Assembly (NCBI GenBank): GCA_035447605.1
Contig: DAOTHJ010000006.1
Span: 1 to 64,000, forward strand
Length of the DNA: 64,000 nt
Direction: 5' to 3'
Origin: UMGS1668 sp035447605
Lineage (GTDB): Bacteria; Bacillota; Clostridia; Oscillospirales; Ruminococcaceae
Positions 45,440 through 54,800 of the stretch are shown here, piece by piece (the stretch's first letter is position 1; each line of letters opens with the position of its first letter). The notes under the pieces are model-generated. The model was not told where the DNA came from. It saw only the letters and a program-made list of their open reading frames with translations, and searched no databases. The position numbers and the translations under genes were made by a program.

Positions 45440-45467
45440 AGAGAAGCCCCCGTGCTTCTCTTTTTTT
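45440..45467 (+). terminator. Terminator of the DNA glycosylase gene
   Basis: AGAGAAGC (45440-45447) pairs with GCTTCTCT (45454-45461), followed by TTTTTT. Confidence 0.85.
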
Positions 45468-45496
45468 GTATATTCACCGTCAGCTTCGAGCAAAAT
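45468..45496 (+). promoter_or_regulatory. sigmaF/sigmaG-like promoter of the spoIIQ-like gene
   Basis: GTATA (45468-45472), 15 bases, GAGCAAAAT (45488-45496). This fits the forespore pattern GYATA-15-GGNNANANT except for one base, and lies about 36 bases before the start codon. No good sigmaA site is nearby. Confidence 0.55.
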
Positions 45497-45532
45497 ACGG
45501 ATAAACGAGATTCAAAAAAGGTGGTCAAAAAT

Positions 45533-46330
45533 ATGAAAAATGATTCAGGAGAAAACGGGGGCTCCCGTTTTGTTGCCGGGAAAGGATTTTATGTCGCTCT
45601 GGCGGTCTGCCTGCTGGGCGCGGCGGCTGCGGCGTGGATTTCGGTCGACCGCAGCTTAGAGTCCGCCAAAGATCAGGAGAACGTACCGATTGAAGAGACG
45701 GCCGAATCCTACGGTTTTGAAGAGACGAATGAAAACGCGGACCTCAACGAGCCGGACGAGCCGACCGAGGTCCCGGTCGACACCCCGCAGGAGGATATCC
45801 CCGTGGAGGCCGGCGACAATACGGTTGAGGTCGGGGAGCCTGTCGAGGAAGCAGCCGCCGCCGAAGAGGAGATCGTACAGGATCCCTCTGCGGAAGCCGG
45901 CATCTTCAGCGGCAAGACGACCTGGTCGCTGCCGGTGGAGGGTGACATCATCAACGACTTCAGCAACGGCGAACTGGTAAAGAACGAGACGCTGAACGAA
46001 TGGCGCACCCATAACGGCATCGATATCGCCGCCGAAGTCGGCTCCGACATCCACGTCTGCGCGGACGGCACCGTCACGCGGATCTGGAGCGATCCGCTCT
46101 GGGGCGAATGCGTTCAGGTCGAACACGCGGACAGCGTCATCTCCGTCTACTGCGGCCTCACGGTGGATTCCATCGAGGTTGAGGAGGGCGATACCGTCGC
46201 CCGCGGCGATGTGCTGGGCACTCTCGGCGAGACAAACCTCGCGGAGATCGGCGCGGACAGCCATCTGCACTTCGTCATGAAGCAGGGCGACGCCTACGCG
46301 GATCCTTTGCAGCTCATGGGCATGGAATAA
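45533..46330 (+). CDS. SpoIIQ-like M23 (LytM) domain membrane protein
   Basis: 265 aa. Short cytoplasmic start (MKNDSGENGGSRF), one transmembrane helix (FYVALAVCLLGAAAAAWISV), a long acidic linker, and a C-terminal LytM domain with HNGIDIA (metal His and Asp) and DSHLHFVM (HxH). In spore formers SpoIIQ sits in the forespore membrane and docks with SpoIIIAH across the septum. ATG at 45533 follows AAAAAAGGTGG. A sigmaF-like promoter supports the sporulation role. A general peptidoglycan peptidase is the alternative. Confidence 0.8.
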   Translation: MKNDSGENGGSRFVAGKGFYVALAVCLLGAAAAAWISVDRSLESAKDQENVPIEETAESYGFEETNENADLNEPDEPTEVPVDTPQEDIPVEAGDNTVEVGEPVEEAAAAEEEIVQDPSAEAGIFSGKTTWSLPVEGDIINDFSNGELVKNETLNEWRTHNGIDIAAEVGSDIHVCADGTVTRIWSDPLWGECVQVEHADSVISVYCGLTVDSIEVEEGDTVARGDVLGTLGETNLAEIGADSHLHFVMKQGDAYADPLQLMGME

Positions 46331-46350
46331 CAGCCGTTTCACGCGCACCC

Positions 46351-46385
46351 GGCGGTACTCTTCGAAAGAGGAGCACCGCCTTTTT
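46351..46385 (+). terminator. Terminator of the spoIIQ-like gene
   Basis: GGCGGTACTC pairs with GAGCACCGCC (one mismatch), followed by TTTTT. Confidence 0.85.
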
Positions 46386-46496
46386 CTCGTTTTATAATTT
46401 GTTTTTAGTTAATAGACAAATATCCGTGGGTTGTGCTATGATAAGAAAGTTTTCCGGTAAAACAGAACCGGTTGTTCAGGGAAGGGAGGCGGCGTT

Positions 46497-47003
46497 TTGA
46501 AAATGGAGAATCAGTTGGAACTGATCGGCCCGCAAAAGGCGGCCGCATTGGAAGAACTCCACAGCTGCAACGAAATGACCGCGCCGTTCGGGCTCTCCTT
46601 ATCCGGCACGCAGATGTTGGCGCTTGTGGAAAACCGATTTCAGGCGCTGCAAAATACGGGCAGAGTGGAATTCGGAGAAGGCATCCTCAAAAAGTTGATT
46701 TACGCCTTCTGCGACTCCCCTTTTCTGACTCAGCAAAATTATGAGGAAACGATCTCCGATTTACAGGATATTTTTTATTTTTTTAAAAATGAATCTCTGG
46801 ATCAGATTCCGGACGACGAATTGATCGACTATATGAAAAAAGTCTTCGACGGGCGGGCTCAGGGTTCCGTCGAGTATCTGGAAGGAACCTCTCTGGAGGA
46901 GCTCTGCCGCTCCATGCGGGAAGGCTATGACGCACTCGGCAGGGGAGAGGATGAGAACGAAGACGAGGATGAAGACGATGACGAGGCGGGTGATCTGCTC
47001 TGA
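46497..47003 (+). CDS. DUF6323 family protein
   Basis: 168 aa, soluble and acidic, ending in a Glu/Asp tract (EDENEDEDEDDDEAGDLL). LSLSGTQMLALVENRFQALQNTGRVEFG is the part I associate with DUF6323. A TTG start at 46497 lies seven bases after GGGAGG; ATG at 46503 is the alternative. A promoter-like TAGACA, 18 bases, TATGAT is near 46411-46440. Paired with a DUF6179 gene in many Clostridia; function unknown. Confidence 0.7.
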   Translation: MKMENQLELIGPQKAAALEELHSCNEMTAPFGLSLSGTQMLALVENRFQALQNTGRVEFGEGILKKLIYAFCDSPFLTQQNYEETISDLQDIFYFFKNESLDQIPDDELIDYMKKVFDGRAQGSVEYLEGTSLEELCRSMREGYDALGRGEDENEDEDEDDDEAGDLL

Positions 47004-47083
47004 GTGAAAAAAATGCGCTGGCCCTGCCTCAGGATTTTTCCGCTCTCAGCACGCTCTCCGATGAGGAGGAGGCCGCCGTTCAG

Positions 47084-47914
47084 ATGAAGCTCTGGCGGCT
47101 GCTTGCCAAACAGACCGCCCGTTATACGATGGGAGACAGTTCCTCCGTCCCCGTGGAGACGGCGCAGGAGCTGCTTTCTTCCATCTGTTTTGTGATCGGC
47201 GAGGCGGCGGAGCGGGAGGAGGGATCCCTTGCCGGGCTTTCCGGCTCGGATCCGGATGCCCTTTTTGAACGAGGCCAGAAAGTGATTCAGAAAAAAATCA
47301 CAGAGGGCCGGAAGCTCTGGACAAACGCCTGCCTGACCGCGCCGGAAATCCGCAGTCAGTCCTACCGGGATACGCTGCGGGAAATCGGGACCTTCTTTCG
47401 TCAATATGATTTTCGCTTTTTTGCTCACCAAATCCCGTGCAGCATCGATTATCAGCTCTGTCTCCCGGTGCCGGAGAACCTTTCCGGCATCCGCTACGTA
47501 AACGAATACCTGCGGCGGATTCTGATCGAAAACGGCGTTCTGCACTGCTTTGAAAAAGACCGCGTGATCCGGCTTCTGAAAAGCTGCTGCCCGGATTATG
47601 ACGGCCTTCTGATCAACCTCTGCGAGCCGGTCATCACCAACGCGCTCGGGCTCACGCTGCTGGGCGAGGATCCCTGCAGCCTGCAAATTGCCGATGAGCA
47701 TCGGGAAACTCTGCTTGATCTTTTGCGTCCTCTTCCGAGGCTGAAGAGAAAAGCCGCGCTTGAGCACGCCGCGGAACAGCTATGCCGGTCTCTGCAAATC
47801 CGTGACCCGGCGGCAAAGGAATACCTCTCCCAAATCGCGGACGGAATCTGCCCCAGACTTTCTTCCGCCATAAAAGCGGGGGATCTTTCCGGCCTGTTCC
47901 CCTCTTTATGCTGA
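47084..47914 (+). CDS. DUF6179 family protein
   Basis: 276 aa from the ATG at 47084 (GGAGG 11 bases upstream). Recognised by LLAKQTARYTMGDSSSVPVETAQELLSSICF. No signal peptide or membrane helix; several cysteines. The same frame is open upstream to a CTG at 47000 that overlaps the preceding stop (CTGA); starting there adds 28 residues (SEKNALALPQDFSALSTL). Forms a conserved pair with DUF6323. No biochemical role is known to me. Confidence 0.65.
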   Translation: MKLWRLLAKQTARYTMGDSSSVPVETAQELLSSICFVIGEAAEREEGSLAGLSGSDPDALFERGQKVIQKKITEGRKLWTNACLTAPEIRSQSYRDTLREIGTFFRQYDFRFFAHQIPCSIDYQLCLPVPENLSGIRYVNEYLRRILIENGVLHCFEKDRVIRLLKSCCPDYDGLLINLCEPVITNALGLTLLGEDPCSLQIADEHRETLLDLLRPLPRLKRKAALEHAAEQLCRSLQIRDPAAKEYLSQIADGICPRLSSAIKAGDLSGLFPSLC

Positions 47915-48363
47915 TAAAAACGAGCCGCTTTCCATCCGTTTAAAGACCGAACGTCCTTCTGCCACCGATTGCCGACCATACCAAAGGAAGCGGCTCGCTG
48001 AGCGGCGGTAAACGGCGGTAAAAACCGCAGATCGTACGGCCGTAAAATGTGATTCCTTTTTATGCACTCCTTGCCGGGCAGAACCCATTTCAGATGAGAC
48101 GGCAAGTGTCTGAAAAAACACTTTTTTTCAAATCCACCTTGCCGAATAGAATTTCACCCGCCGAAAGCCGATTCCCGGAACGGCGGCAGATCAAAAAACA
48201 TGCACTGCGCGGTATTTTTGCCGCGCAGTTTTTTTATTCCGGGAAATCCGTCTCTGTCTTCCTTTTGATGGTGCTTTTTTGTCCGCCGAAGTGACCCGCA
48301 AAACTTTTCTTTCCCCGCGCCCTGTGATAAAATGGAAGCGGAATGGAAGGGAGAGGATTCGCC
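47915..48363. other. Structured intergenic region before addB
   Basis: 450 bases with three hairpins: CGAGCCGCTTTCC (47921) with GGAAGCGGCTCG (47986), AGTGT...ACACT plus TTTTTTT (48104-48128), and the terminator at 48204-48236. A weak addB promoter (TTTTCT, 17 bases, TAAAAT at 48328-48333) closes the region. No coding frame is convincing. A small RNA between hairpins is possible but unproven. Confidence 0.4.
48204..48236 (+). terminator. Terminator upstream of addB
   Basis: ACTGCGCGG and CCGCGCAGT form a nine-pair stem around TATTTTTG, followed by TTTTTTT. Confidence 0.85.
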
Positions 48364-51300
48364 ATGCTTCGACTCATCATTGGCACCGACAGCCGCGCCA
48401 GAAGGCGGGCTCTGTATCATCGCATCGCCGACGCGGGCGAGGGCGCTCTGCTGATCGTGCCGCGGCAGTTCTCCTTTGAGAGCGAAAAGCTGCTGGGGGC
48501 GTTTCTCGGCAGCGAAAAACGGAGTCTCGCCGAGGTATTGAGCTTTCCGAAGCTCTGCGAGCGCGTCTTTCACCAATATGGCGGATTTGCCGGCGACCAC
48601 ATCGACGATACCGGCCGGCTTCTGCTGATGAGCGCCGCCCTCTCCGAAACAGAAGGCGAGCTGCGCTTCTTCACAAAATCCGCAAAGGACGCGGCCTTCG
48701 CGGAGGAACTCGTGCAGGCGGACGGCGAGCTGCGCAAAGGCGGCGTCACCGGGGCCGATCTCGAAAAAATTGCCGAGGATCGCGCCGGCTCCGTGCTGGG
48801 CGAAAAATCCGCCGACCTCGCAAAAATTCTCTCCATTTATCGCGCGATGGTGAGCGCCGGCTACGCGGACGAGCTCGACGAAATTCCGCGCATTACGGCG
48901 ATGCCGGAAACAAGGGACTTTTTCCGCAATAAAAGAATCTTTTTCGACAGCTTTAACCGCTTCAGCGCCACGGAGTCGCGTCTCGTCTCCCTGATGCTGG
49001 AGGCGGCGCCGGAGGTCACGGTCTCGCTCTGCTGCGACACGGTTTTCGACCGTCTTGCCGGCGCGGGGCCCTTCGCGGTCTGCCAAAAGACGGCCGCCCG
49101 CCTCCACCGCGCCGCCGAAGACGCCGGCATTCCGTCGTTTGTTGAGGACGCGGGTCTCTCTCCCGAAGGGGAGGTTGCCCCGGCCGTCCGGCATCTGGCG
49201 GAGCATTTTCTCCAGCCGGTTCCGGTGCCGTTCGTAGGAGATTTTTCCGGCACGGTGGAACTCTATCAGGCCGCGAACCCCTATGAGGAGGCCTCCTTTG
49301 TCGCCTCCTCCGTCCGGGAACTCGCGGAACAGGGGCATCGCTGGCGCGACATCTGCGTGATCGGGCGGGAGCTTTCCTCCTACGAACATCCGCTGGTCAA
49401 CGCCTTCGAAAAGGCCGGCATCCCCTATTTTCTCGACCGGCGGGACGATGCGGCGGATCTGCCGCTGACCGCTTTTGCACTGGCGGCGCTCGAATGCTGC
49501 ACGCGAAACTTCGAGGCAGCGTCGGTATTGCGCATGATGAAGACCGGGCTGCTGCCTTTCTCCGAGGAGGACGTGGCCGAATTTGAAAATTACTGCGAAA
49601 TCTGGAGCATCCGTGGGCGGCTCTTTCTTCAGCCATTCGTCGCGAGTCCTTCCGGATTCGATCCGCCCGCCGAGGGCGACGGCGCGCTGCTCGATCTGCT
49701 GGAAGCCATGCGCCGACAGGTCATGGGGCCGCTGGAGGCGCTGAAAACCGGCCTCGACCGCTGTGACGGACGCCGTTTCTGCGACGAATTTTTCCGTTTC
49801 CTCGATGCCTGCGACATCCCCGACGGTTTGCGCCGGCTTTCCGAAAACTATGAGGCGGCCGGAAAATTACAGGCCGCGGCCGAGCTCTCGACGCTCTGGG
49901 ATTCCCTTGTGGCGCTGCTTGACCGTTTCTATACCGGCCTCGGCGGCGTCTCTCTCGGCCTTGCCAAAATGGCGAAGCTCTTTGCCATGGCCGTCTCCGC
50001 GGCGGATCTCGGCGTCGTGCCGCAGACTGCCGACTGTGTGACCATCGGCACCGCGGACCGCCTGCGCCCGGTGGATTCCAAGGCCGTTTTTATCATCGGC
50101 CTCAACGACCGGGTCTTTCCCGCGCCGCTCGGCGCCGGCGGCCTTTTCAGCAGCGCGGAGAAAAAGGAGCTTGCGGAGATCGGCTTCGAGCTCTCCGATA
50201 CGGAAGAAAATTTGCTCGCCGAGGAACGCAGCTACTCCTTTACGGCCTTCACCGCGCCTTCGGAGAAACTGGTCGTCTGCCGCAGCCGCTGGGACGTCAA
50301 GGGCGACGAGCTCGGGGAATCTTCATTTCTCGCGCGGCTCACCTCCCTCTTCCCCGGCCTCCGGTCGAAAAACGCCGCCGATTACGGCAAAGAATTCTTC
50401 CTGCGAACCGAGCGCAACGCTTTCGACGCGCTCACCGAGGCCGGTGAAGAGAGCGCATTCTCCGCCGCCCTGCGGGAATTCCTCTCCGCGCGCCCCGAAT
50501 GGAAGGAAACCTGCGAAAGGCTCAAAACCGGCGTCGATCCCTCGCGCTTCGCGATCACGGAGACAGGCCTTGCCGACGCGCTTTTCGGCAAAAAGCTGCG
50601 CCTCTCCGCTTCAAAAATCGAGGCCTATGAGAGCTGCCCGTTCTCGTTTTTCGTGCAGAACGGCCTGCGGCTCAAAGAGCGCCGGAAAGCGGAACTTTCC
50701 CCGCTCGACACCGGCAATCTGATTCATTATATTTTGCAGGTCATGCTTCAGACCTACGGCGGCCGGGGACTCGCCGCGCTCTCCGAAAAGGAGCGCAAGG
50801 CGGAGGTGCTCAGGCTCTTGGAGGAATACCTCTCCGGCGTGCTCGGTGGCGAGGAAAACAAATCCGGGCGCTTTCTTTACCTATATTCCCGCCTCGCGGG
50901 GCACCTGACGCGGCTCTTTGCCCGGATCGCCGAGGAATTCCGGCAGTCCGAATTCGAGCCGGCGGGCTTTGAGGTGCCCGTCTCGGAGGAGGAGGGCGTG
51001 GAGCCTCTGCGCCTGCGCACGCCCGACGGCCGGACCGTGCTCGTCGAGGGACGCATCGACCGGGTGGACGTGCTCGAAAAGAACGGCAAGCGCTACGCCC
51101 GCGTGGTGGATTACAAATCCGGCACGAAGGCTTTCGATCTTTCGGACGTCTATTATGGCCTCAACATGCAGATGCTGATCTATCTGTTCTCGATCTGGCA
51201 GGACAAACGGAGCGAATTCGCCGGCGACACGCCCGCGGGCATCCTCTATATGCCGGCGAAGGATACCGCCCCCGCCGCGGAGCGCGCATCCGCCGCCGAC

Positions 51301-51687
51301 CCGTGCTCATCCGATGCCGCCCTGCGCTTTCGGATGAACGGCCTGCTGCTCGACGACTTCTCCGTGCTGAGTGCGATGGAGCCGGGCCTCGCGGGCGTCT
51401 ATATTCCCGTCAAAATGAAGAATAACGGCTATGACACGGCTAATCTTGCCACCCTTGAGCAGTTCGGCGCCATACAAAGGCATGTTGCCTCCGTGCTCGC
51501 CTCCATGGCCGAAGAGCTCGGCGCCGGCAGAATTGAAGCTCTGCCGGTTGCGCGCGACGAAAAAAAGCAGTGCGAGCGCTGCCGTTTTCAGTCCGTCTGC
51601 CGGATGCCGGAGGACGGCCCCTGCGCAAAGCTCGGCAGACTGACGAAAAAAGAGTTCTTTGACGGCATCGGGGAGGACGGCGTATGA
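48364..51687 (+). CDS. addB: ATP-dependent helicase/nuclease subunit B
   Basis: 1107 aa. The N-terminus MLRLIIGTDSRARR has a degenerate nucleotide-binding loop; the C-terminal RecB-type nuclease has EGRIDRVDVL and VVDYKSG. The iron-sulfur cysteines are one in AYESCPFSFF and three in CERCRFQSVC near the end. AddAB resects double-strand breaks for recombination. ATG at 48364 follows AGGGAGAGG. The last 130 bases are repeated immediately downstream before addA. Confidence 0.95.
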   Translation: MLRLIIGTDSRARRRALYHRIADAGEGALLIVPRQFSFESEKLLGAFLGSEKRSLAEVLSFPKLCERVFHQYGGFAGDHIDDTGRLLLMSAALSETEGELRFFTKSAKDAAFAEELVQADGELRKGGVTGADLEKIAEDRAGSVLGEKSADLAKILSIYRAMVSAGYADELDEIPRITAMPETRDFFRNKRIFFDSFNRFSATESRLVSLMLEAAPEVTVSLCCDTVFDRLAGAGPFAVCQKTAARLHRAAEDAGIPSFVEDAGLSPEGEVAPAVRHLAEHFLQPVPVPFVGDFSGTVELYQAANPYEEASFVASSVRELAEQGHRWRDICVIGRELSSYEHPLVNAFEKAGIPYFLDRRDDAADLPLTAFALAALECCTRNFEAASVLRMMKTGLLPFSEEDVAEFENYCEIWSIRGRLFLQPFVASPSGFDPPAEGDGALLDLLEAMRRQVMGPLEALKTGLDRCDGRRFCDEFFRFLDACDIPDGLRRLSENYEAAGKLQAAAELSTLWDSLVALLDRFYTGLGGVSLGLAKMAKLFAMAVSAADLGVVPQTADCVTIGTADRLRPVDSKAVFIIGLNDRVFPAPLGAGGLFSSAEKKELAEIGFELSDTEENLLAEERSYSFTAFTAPSEKLVVCRSRWDVKGDELGESSFLARLTSLFPGLRSKNAADYGKEFFLRTERNAFDALTEAGEESAFSAALREFLSARPEWKETCERLKTGVDPSRFAITETGLADALFGKKLRLSASKIEAYESCPFSFFVQNGLRLKERRKAELSPLDTGNLIHYILQVMLQTYGGRGLAALSEKERKAEVLRLLEEYLSGVLGGEENKSGRFLYLYSRLAGHLTRLFARIAEEFRQSEFEPAGFEVPVSEEEGVEPLRLRTPDGRTVLVEGRIDRVDVLEKNGKRYARVVDYKSGTKAFDLSDVYYGLNMQMLIYLFSIWQDKRSEFAGDTPAGILYMPAKDTAPAAERASAADPCSSDAALRFRMNGLLLDDFSVLSAMEPGLAGVYIPVKMKNNGYDTANLATLEQFGAIQRHVASVLASMAEELGAGRIEALPVARDEKKQCERCRFQSVCRMPEDGPCAKLGRLTKKEFFDGIGEDGV

Positions 51688-51848
51688 GCGGAATGAAAAC
51701 CCTCCCTGCCGCGCGCGACGAAAAAAAGCAGTGCGAGCGCTGCCGCTTTCAGTCCGTCTGCCGGATGCCGGAGGACGGGCCCTGCGCAAAGCTCGGCAGA
51801 CTGACGAAAAAAGAGTTCTTTGACGGCATCGGGGAGGACGGCGTATGA
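51552..51848. repeat. 161 bp tandem duplication at the addB/addA junction
   Basis: Sequence from 51552 (GCGCGACGAAAAAAAG) to the addB end recurs from 51713 to 51848. The two copies differ at only a few bases, all synonymous in the conserved part (cgt/cgc, ggc/ggg). Each copy ends in the same ATGA overlap. Confidence 0.95.
51684..51848 (+). CDS. 54-residue AddB C-terminal mini-protein from the duplication
   Basis: Starts MSGMKTLPAARDEKKQCERC, contains CERCRFQSVC and ends FFDGIGEDGV, so it is a free copy of the AddB C-terminal cysteine cluster. It begins in ATGA overlap with addB and ends in ATGA overlap with addA, so it is likely translated with both. With only three of the four cysteines it would not by itself hold an ordinary cluster. 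It may be a by-product that keeps coupling intact. Confidence 0.6.
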   Translation: MSGMKTLPAARDEKKQCERCRFQSVCRMPEDGPCAKLGRLTKKEFFDGIGEDGV

Positions 51849-54800
51849 GCACACGAAACTGGAACCCGGAGCAGCTTCAGGCGATCGAATCAAAGGGCGG
51901 CACGCTCCTCGTCTCCGCCGCGGCCGGCAGCGGAAAAACCGCCGTTCTGACCGAGCGCGTATTGCGGATGCTGACCGACGAAGAGCATCCGGTCGACGCG
52001 GACCGCTTTCTCATCATGACCTTTACCCGCCTCGCCGCCGGAGAGATGAAAAATCGCATCACCGAGGCCCTTTCGGAAAAACTTGCGGAAAAGCCCGGCG
52101 ATATCCGGCTTATCCGGCAGCAGATCCTGCTTGAAAAAATGCAGATCGGCACAATCGACGCCTTTTGCCTCAACCTCGTGCTGGAGCAGTTCGGCGCGCT
52201 GGGCATCTCGCCGCAGAGCCGCGTCGCCTCCGAAAAGGAACTCGGTATCCTAAAAAACGAGGCGCTCGCCGAGGTGATGGAGGAGAAGTATGCGGCGGAG
52301 GAACCCGGCTTTCTGGCGCTCAGCGAAACTCTCGGCGCCGGACGGGACGACTCCGACCTCGCCGACACCGTTCTTCGCCTTTACGACTGGCTCCGCACGC
52401 AGCCGCACTACGGCGATTGGCTCGATTCGGTCCGCGGTTTATACAATCCGGATATTTCTATCGAAAATCACCCGTGGGGAAAGACTATTTTGGCATACGC
52501 GGGCGAGGCGCTCCGGGACTGCGCGGAACAGGCGGAGTATGCGCTTTCGCTCGCGGGAAAAGACGAGGACGTCTTTTCTGCCTACGGGGCCGCGCTCTGC
52601 TCGGATTCGGAGATCCTGAAAAAGCTTGTTGATCTTGCGGAAAACGGCGGCTGGGACGAGCTGCGCGGCGCTCTGCAAAATGTGAGCTGGCAAAGGCTCG
52701 GCTCGCTGCGCGGCTACGACGGTACGGTCGGACCGCGCGCCAAGGAGATCCGCGACGGGTATAAAAAGACGGTTTCGGACCTTGCAAAAAAACAGTTTTT
52801 CGCCTCGGAGCAGAATTTCCGTGACGACGTCGCCATGCTCGCGCCGCTCGCAGAGGATCTCTTCTCCCTGACGATGGAATTCGACCGGCGCTATTCCGAC
52901 AAGAAGCGCGAGAACCTGCTTCTCGATTACGCCGACCTCGAACACTTCACGCTCGGGCTGCTGACGGAGAAGGACGGCGCCGGCCGATATATCCCGACGG
53001 CGGCGGCAAGGGAGATCTCCGCCCGCTATGAGTATATCCTTGTCGACGAATGTCAGGACATCAACGCCGCGCAGGACGCCGTCTTCCGCGCGCTCTCCCG
53101 GCACGGGGAGAACCTTTTCTACGTCGGCGACGTGAAGCAGAGCATCTACCGCTTCCGTCAGGCGATGCCTGAACTCTTCCTCCAAAAAAGGAACTCGTGG
53201 CCCACCTTCGACGGCAGCGCCTATCCCGCCGTCGTCACGCTGGGACGCAACTACCGCAGCCGGAAGGATATTGCCGGCGCGGTCAACTTTCTGTTCTCGC
53301 AGATCATGACGGAGGCGGCCGCGGAGATGGATTACGGCCCCGGGGACCGGCTGATCGCCTCCGCGGAATACCCGGAGGACGACCTCACCCGCTGCGAGCT
53401 GCTGCTCGCGGAGACCGACGCGGAAAATGAAAAATACCCGGACGCCGAGGCCGAAGCCATCGCGGAAAAGATCGCCGCGATGGTCAAAGCGGGCGTGACC
53501 GTGAAGGACGGCGAGAGCCTGCGCCCGGCCGGATACTCGGATTTCTGCGTCCTGCTGCGCGCCATGAAGGGCCGGGGCGACCGTTTCGCCGAGGCGCTGC
53601 GGAAACGCGGTATCGGCGTGCGGTGCGAGCGCTCCGAGGGTTTCTTCTCAAGGCCCGAGATTGCCGCCGTAATGGACGTGCTGCGTGCTATCGATAATCC
53701 GCTGCTCGATCTCCCGCTCGCGGGCGCGATGCTCTCCGAGATGTTTCTCTTCACGCCGGACGACCTCGCGCGGATCCGGCTCAAGGGCAGAACGCTCCCG
53801 TTTTTCCGCGCCGTGAAACTGGCGGCGGAGGACGGCGACGAAAAGTGCGCCCGGTTTCTGGATTTTCTCTCGGAGATGCGGACCTATGCCGCCTGTGAAA
53901 GCTCCGACGCCGTATTGGAGCGCATCTACGAAAAAACGCAGTTCCCCGGCATCATGCGCGCCGGAGAAAACGGCGAGGCGAAACTCGCAAATCTGCGCCT
54001 GCTGGTCCGCTACGCCTCCGAGCGGGAGGCCGCGGGCTGGAAGGGCATCTTCGGCTTCCTGCGCTTCGCCGACCGGCTGATTGAAAAGGACGACGACCTC
54101 GAGCCGGCCGGGCAGGCCTCTCAGAGCGGCGGCGCGGTGCGGATCATGACCGTCCATGGCGCGAAAGGGCTTGAGTTCCCGATCGTATTTTTCAGCGCCG
54201 CCGGGCGAAAATTCCATAACGATAACCGCGTGGACCGGCCCGCCGTCCATCCGACGCTCGGTTTTGCCTGCGCCGGACGGGATGAGACGACCGGCCTGCG
54301 CTACAAGACGGTGCCGCAGCAGGCGCTGGGCCTTGCCTTGAAGAAAAGCTCCCTTGCCGAGGAAATGCGCATCCTCTACGTCGCGCTGACGCGGGCGAAG
54401 GAACGGCTGATCATCACCGGCGCCGTGCCGAATGCGGCGGATTATCTCTCCGGGCTTGCCTCCGGCGCACGGGCCGAGGAGCGGCTCGGCACCTTTACGG
54501 TGACGAATGCAAAATCCCCGCTCGACTGGGTCTGCACCGCGCTGCTTCGGCATCCGGATGCGGTGGAATTCCGCATGCTCGCGGGCCTTTCCGACCTCGA
54601 ACCCCTGCCGGACGACACCCGGTGGGTCTTCTCCGTGCGGCAGCCGGGTGGCTTGGAGGAACCGGAGGAAACGGCCGCCGAAGCTCTTTCTCCGGAACCG
54701 GACCGCGCTTTGCTCATGCTGCTGGAAGAACGCGCGGCGTGGGCCTATCCCTATGCCGTCTCCGCGTCGATTCCGGCAAAGAAGGGCGTCTCCGAGCTCA

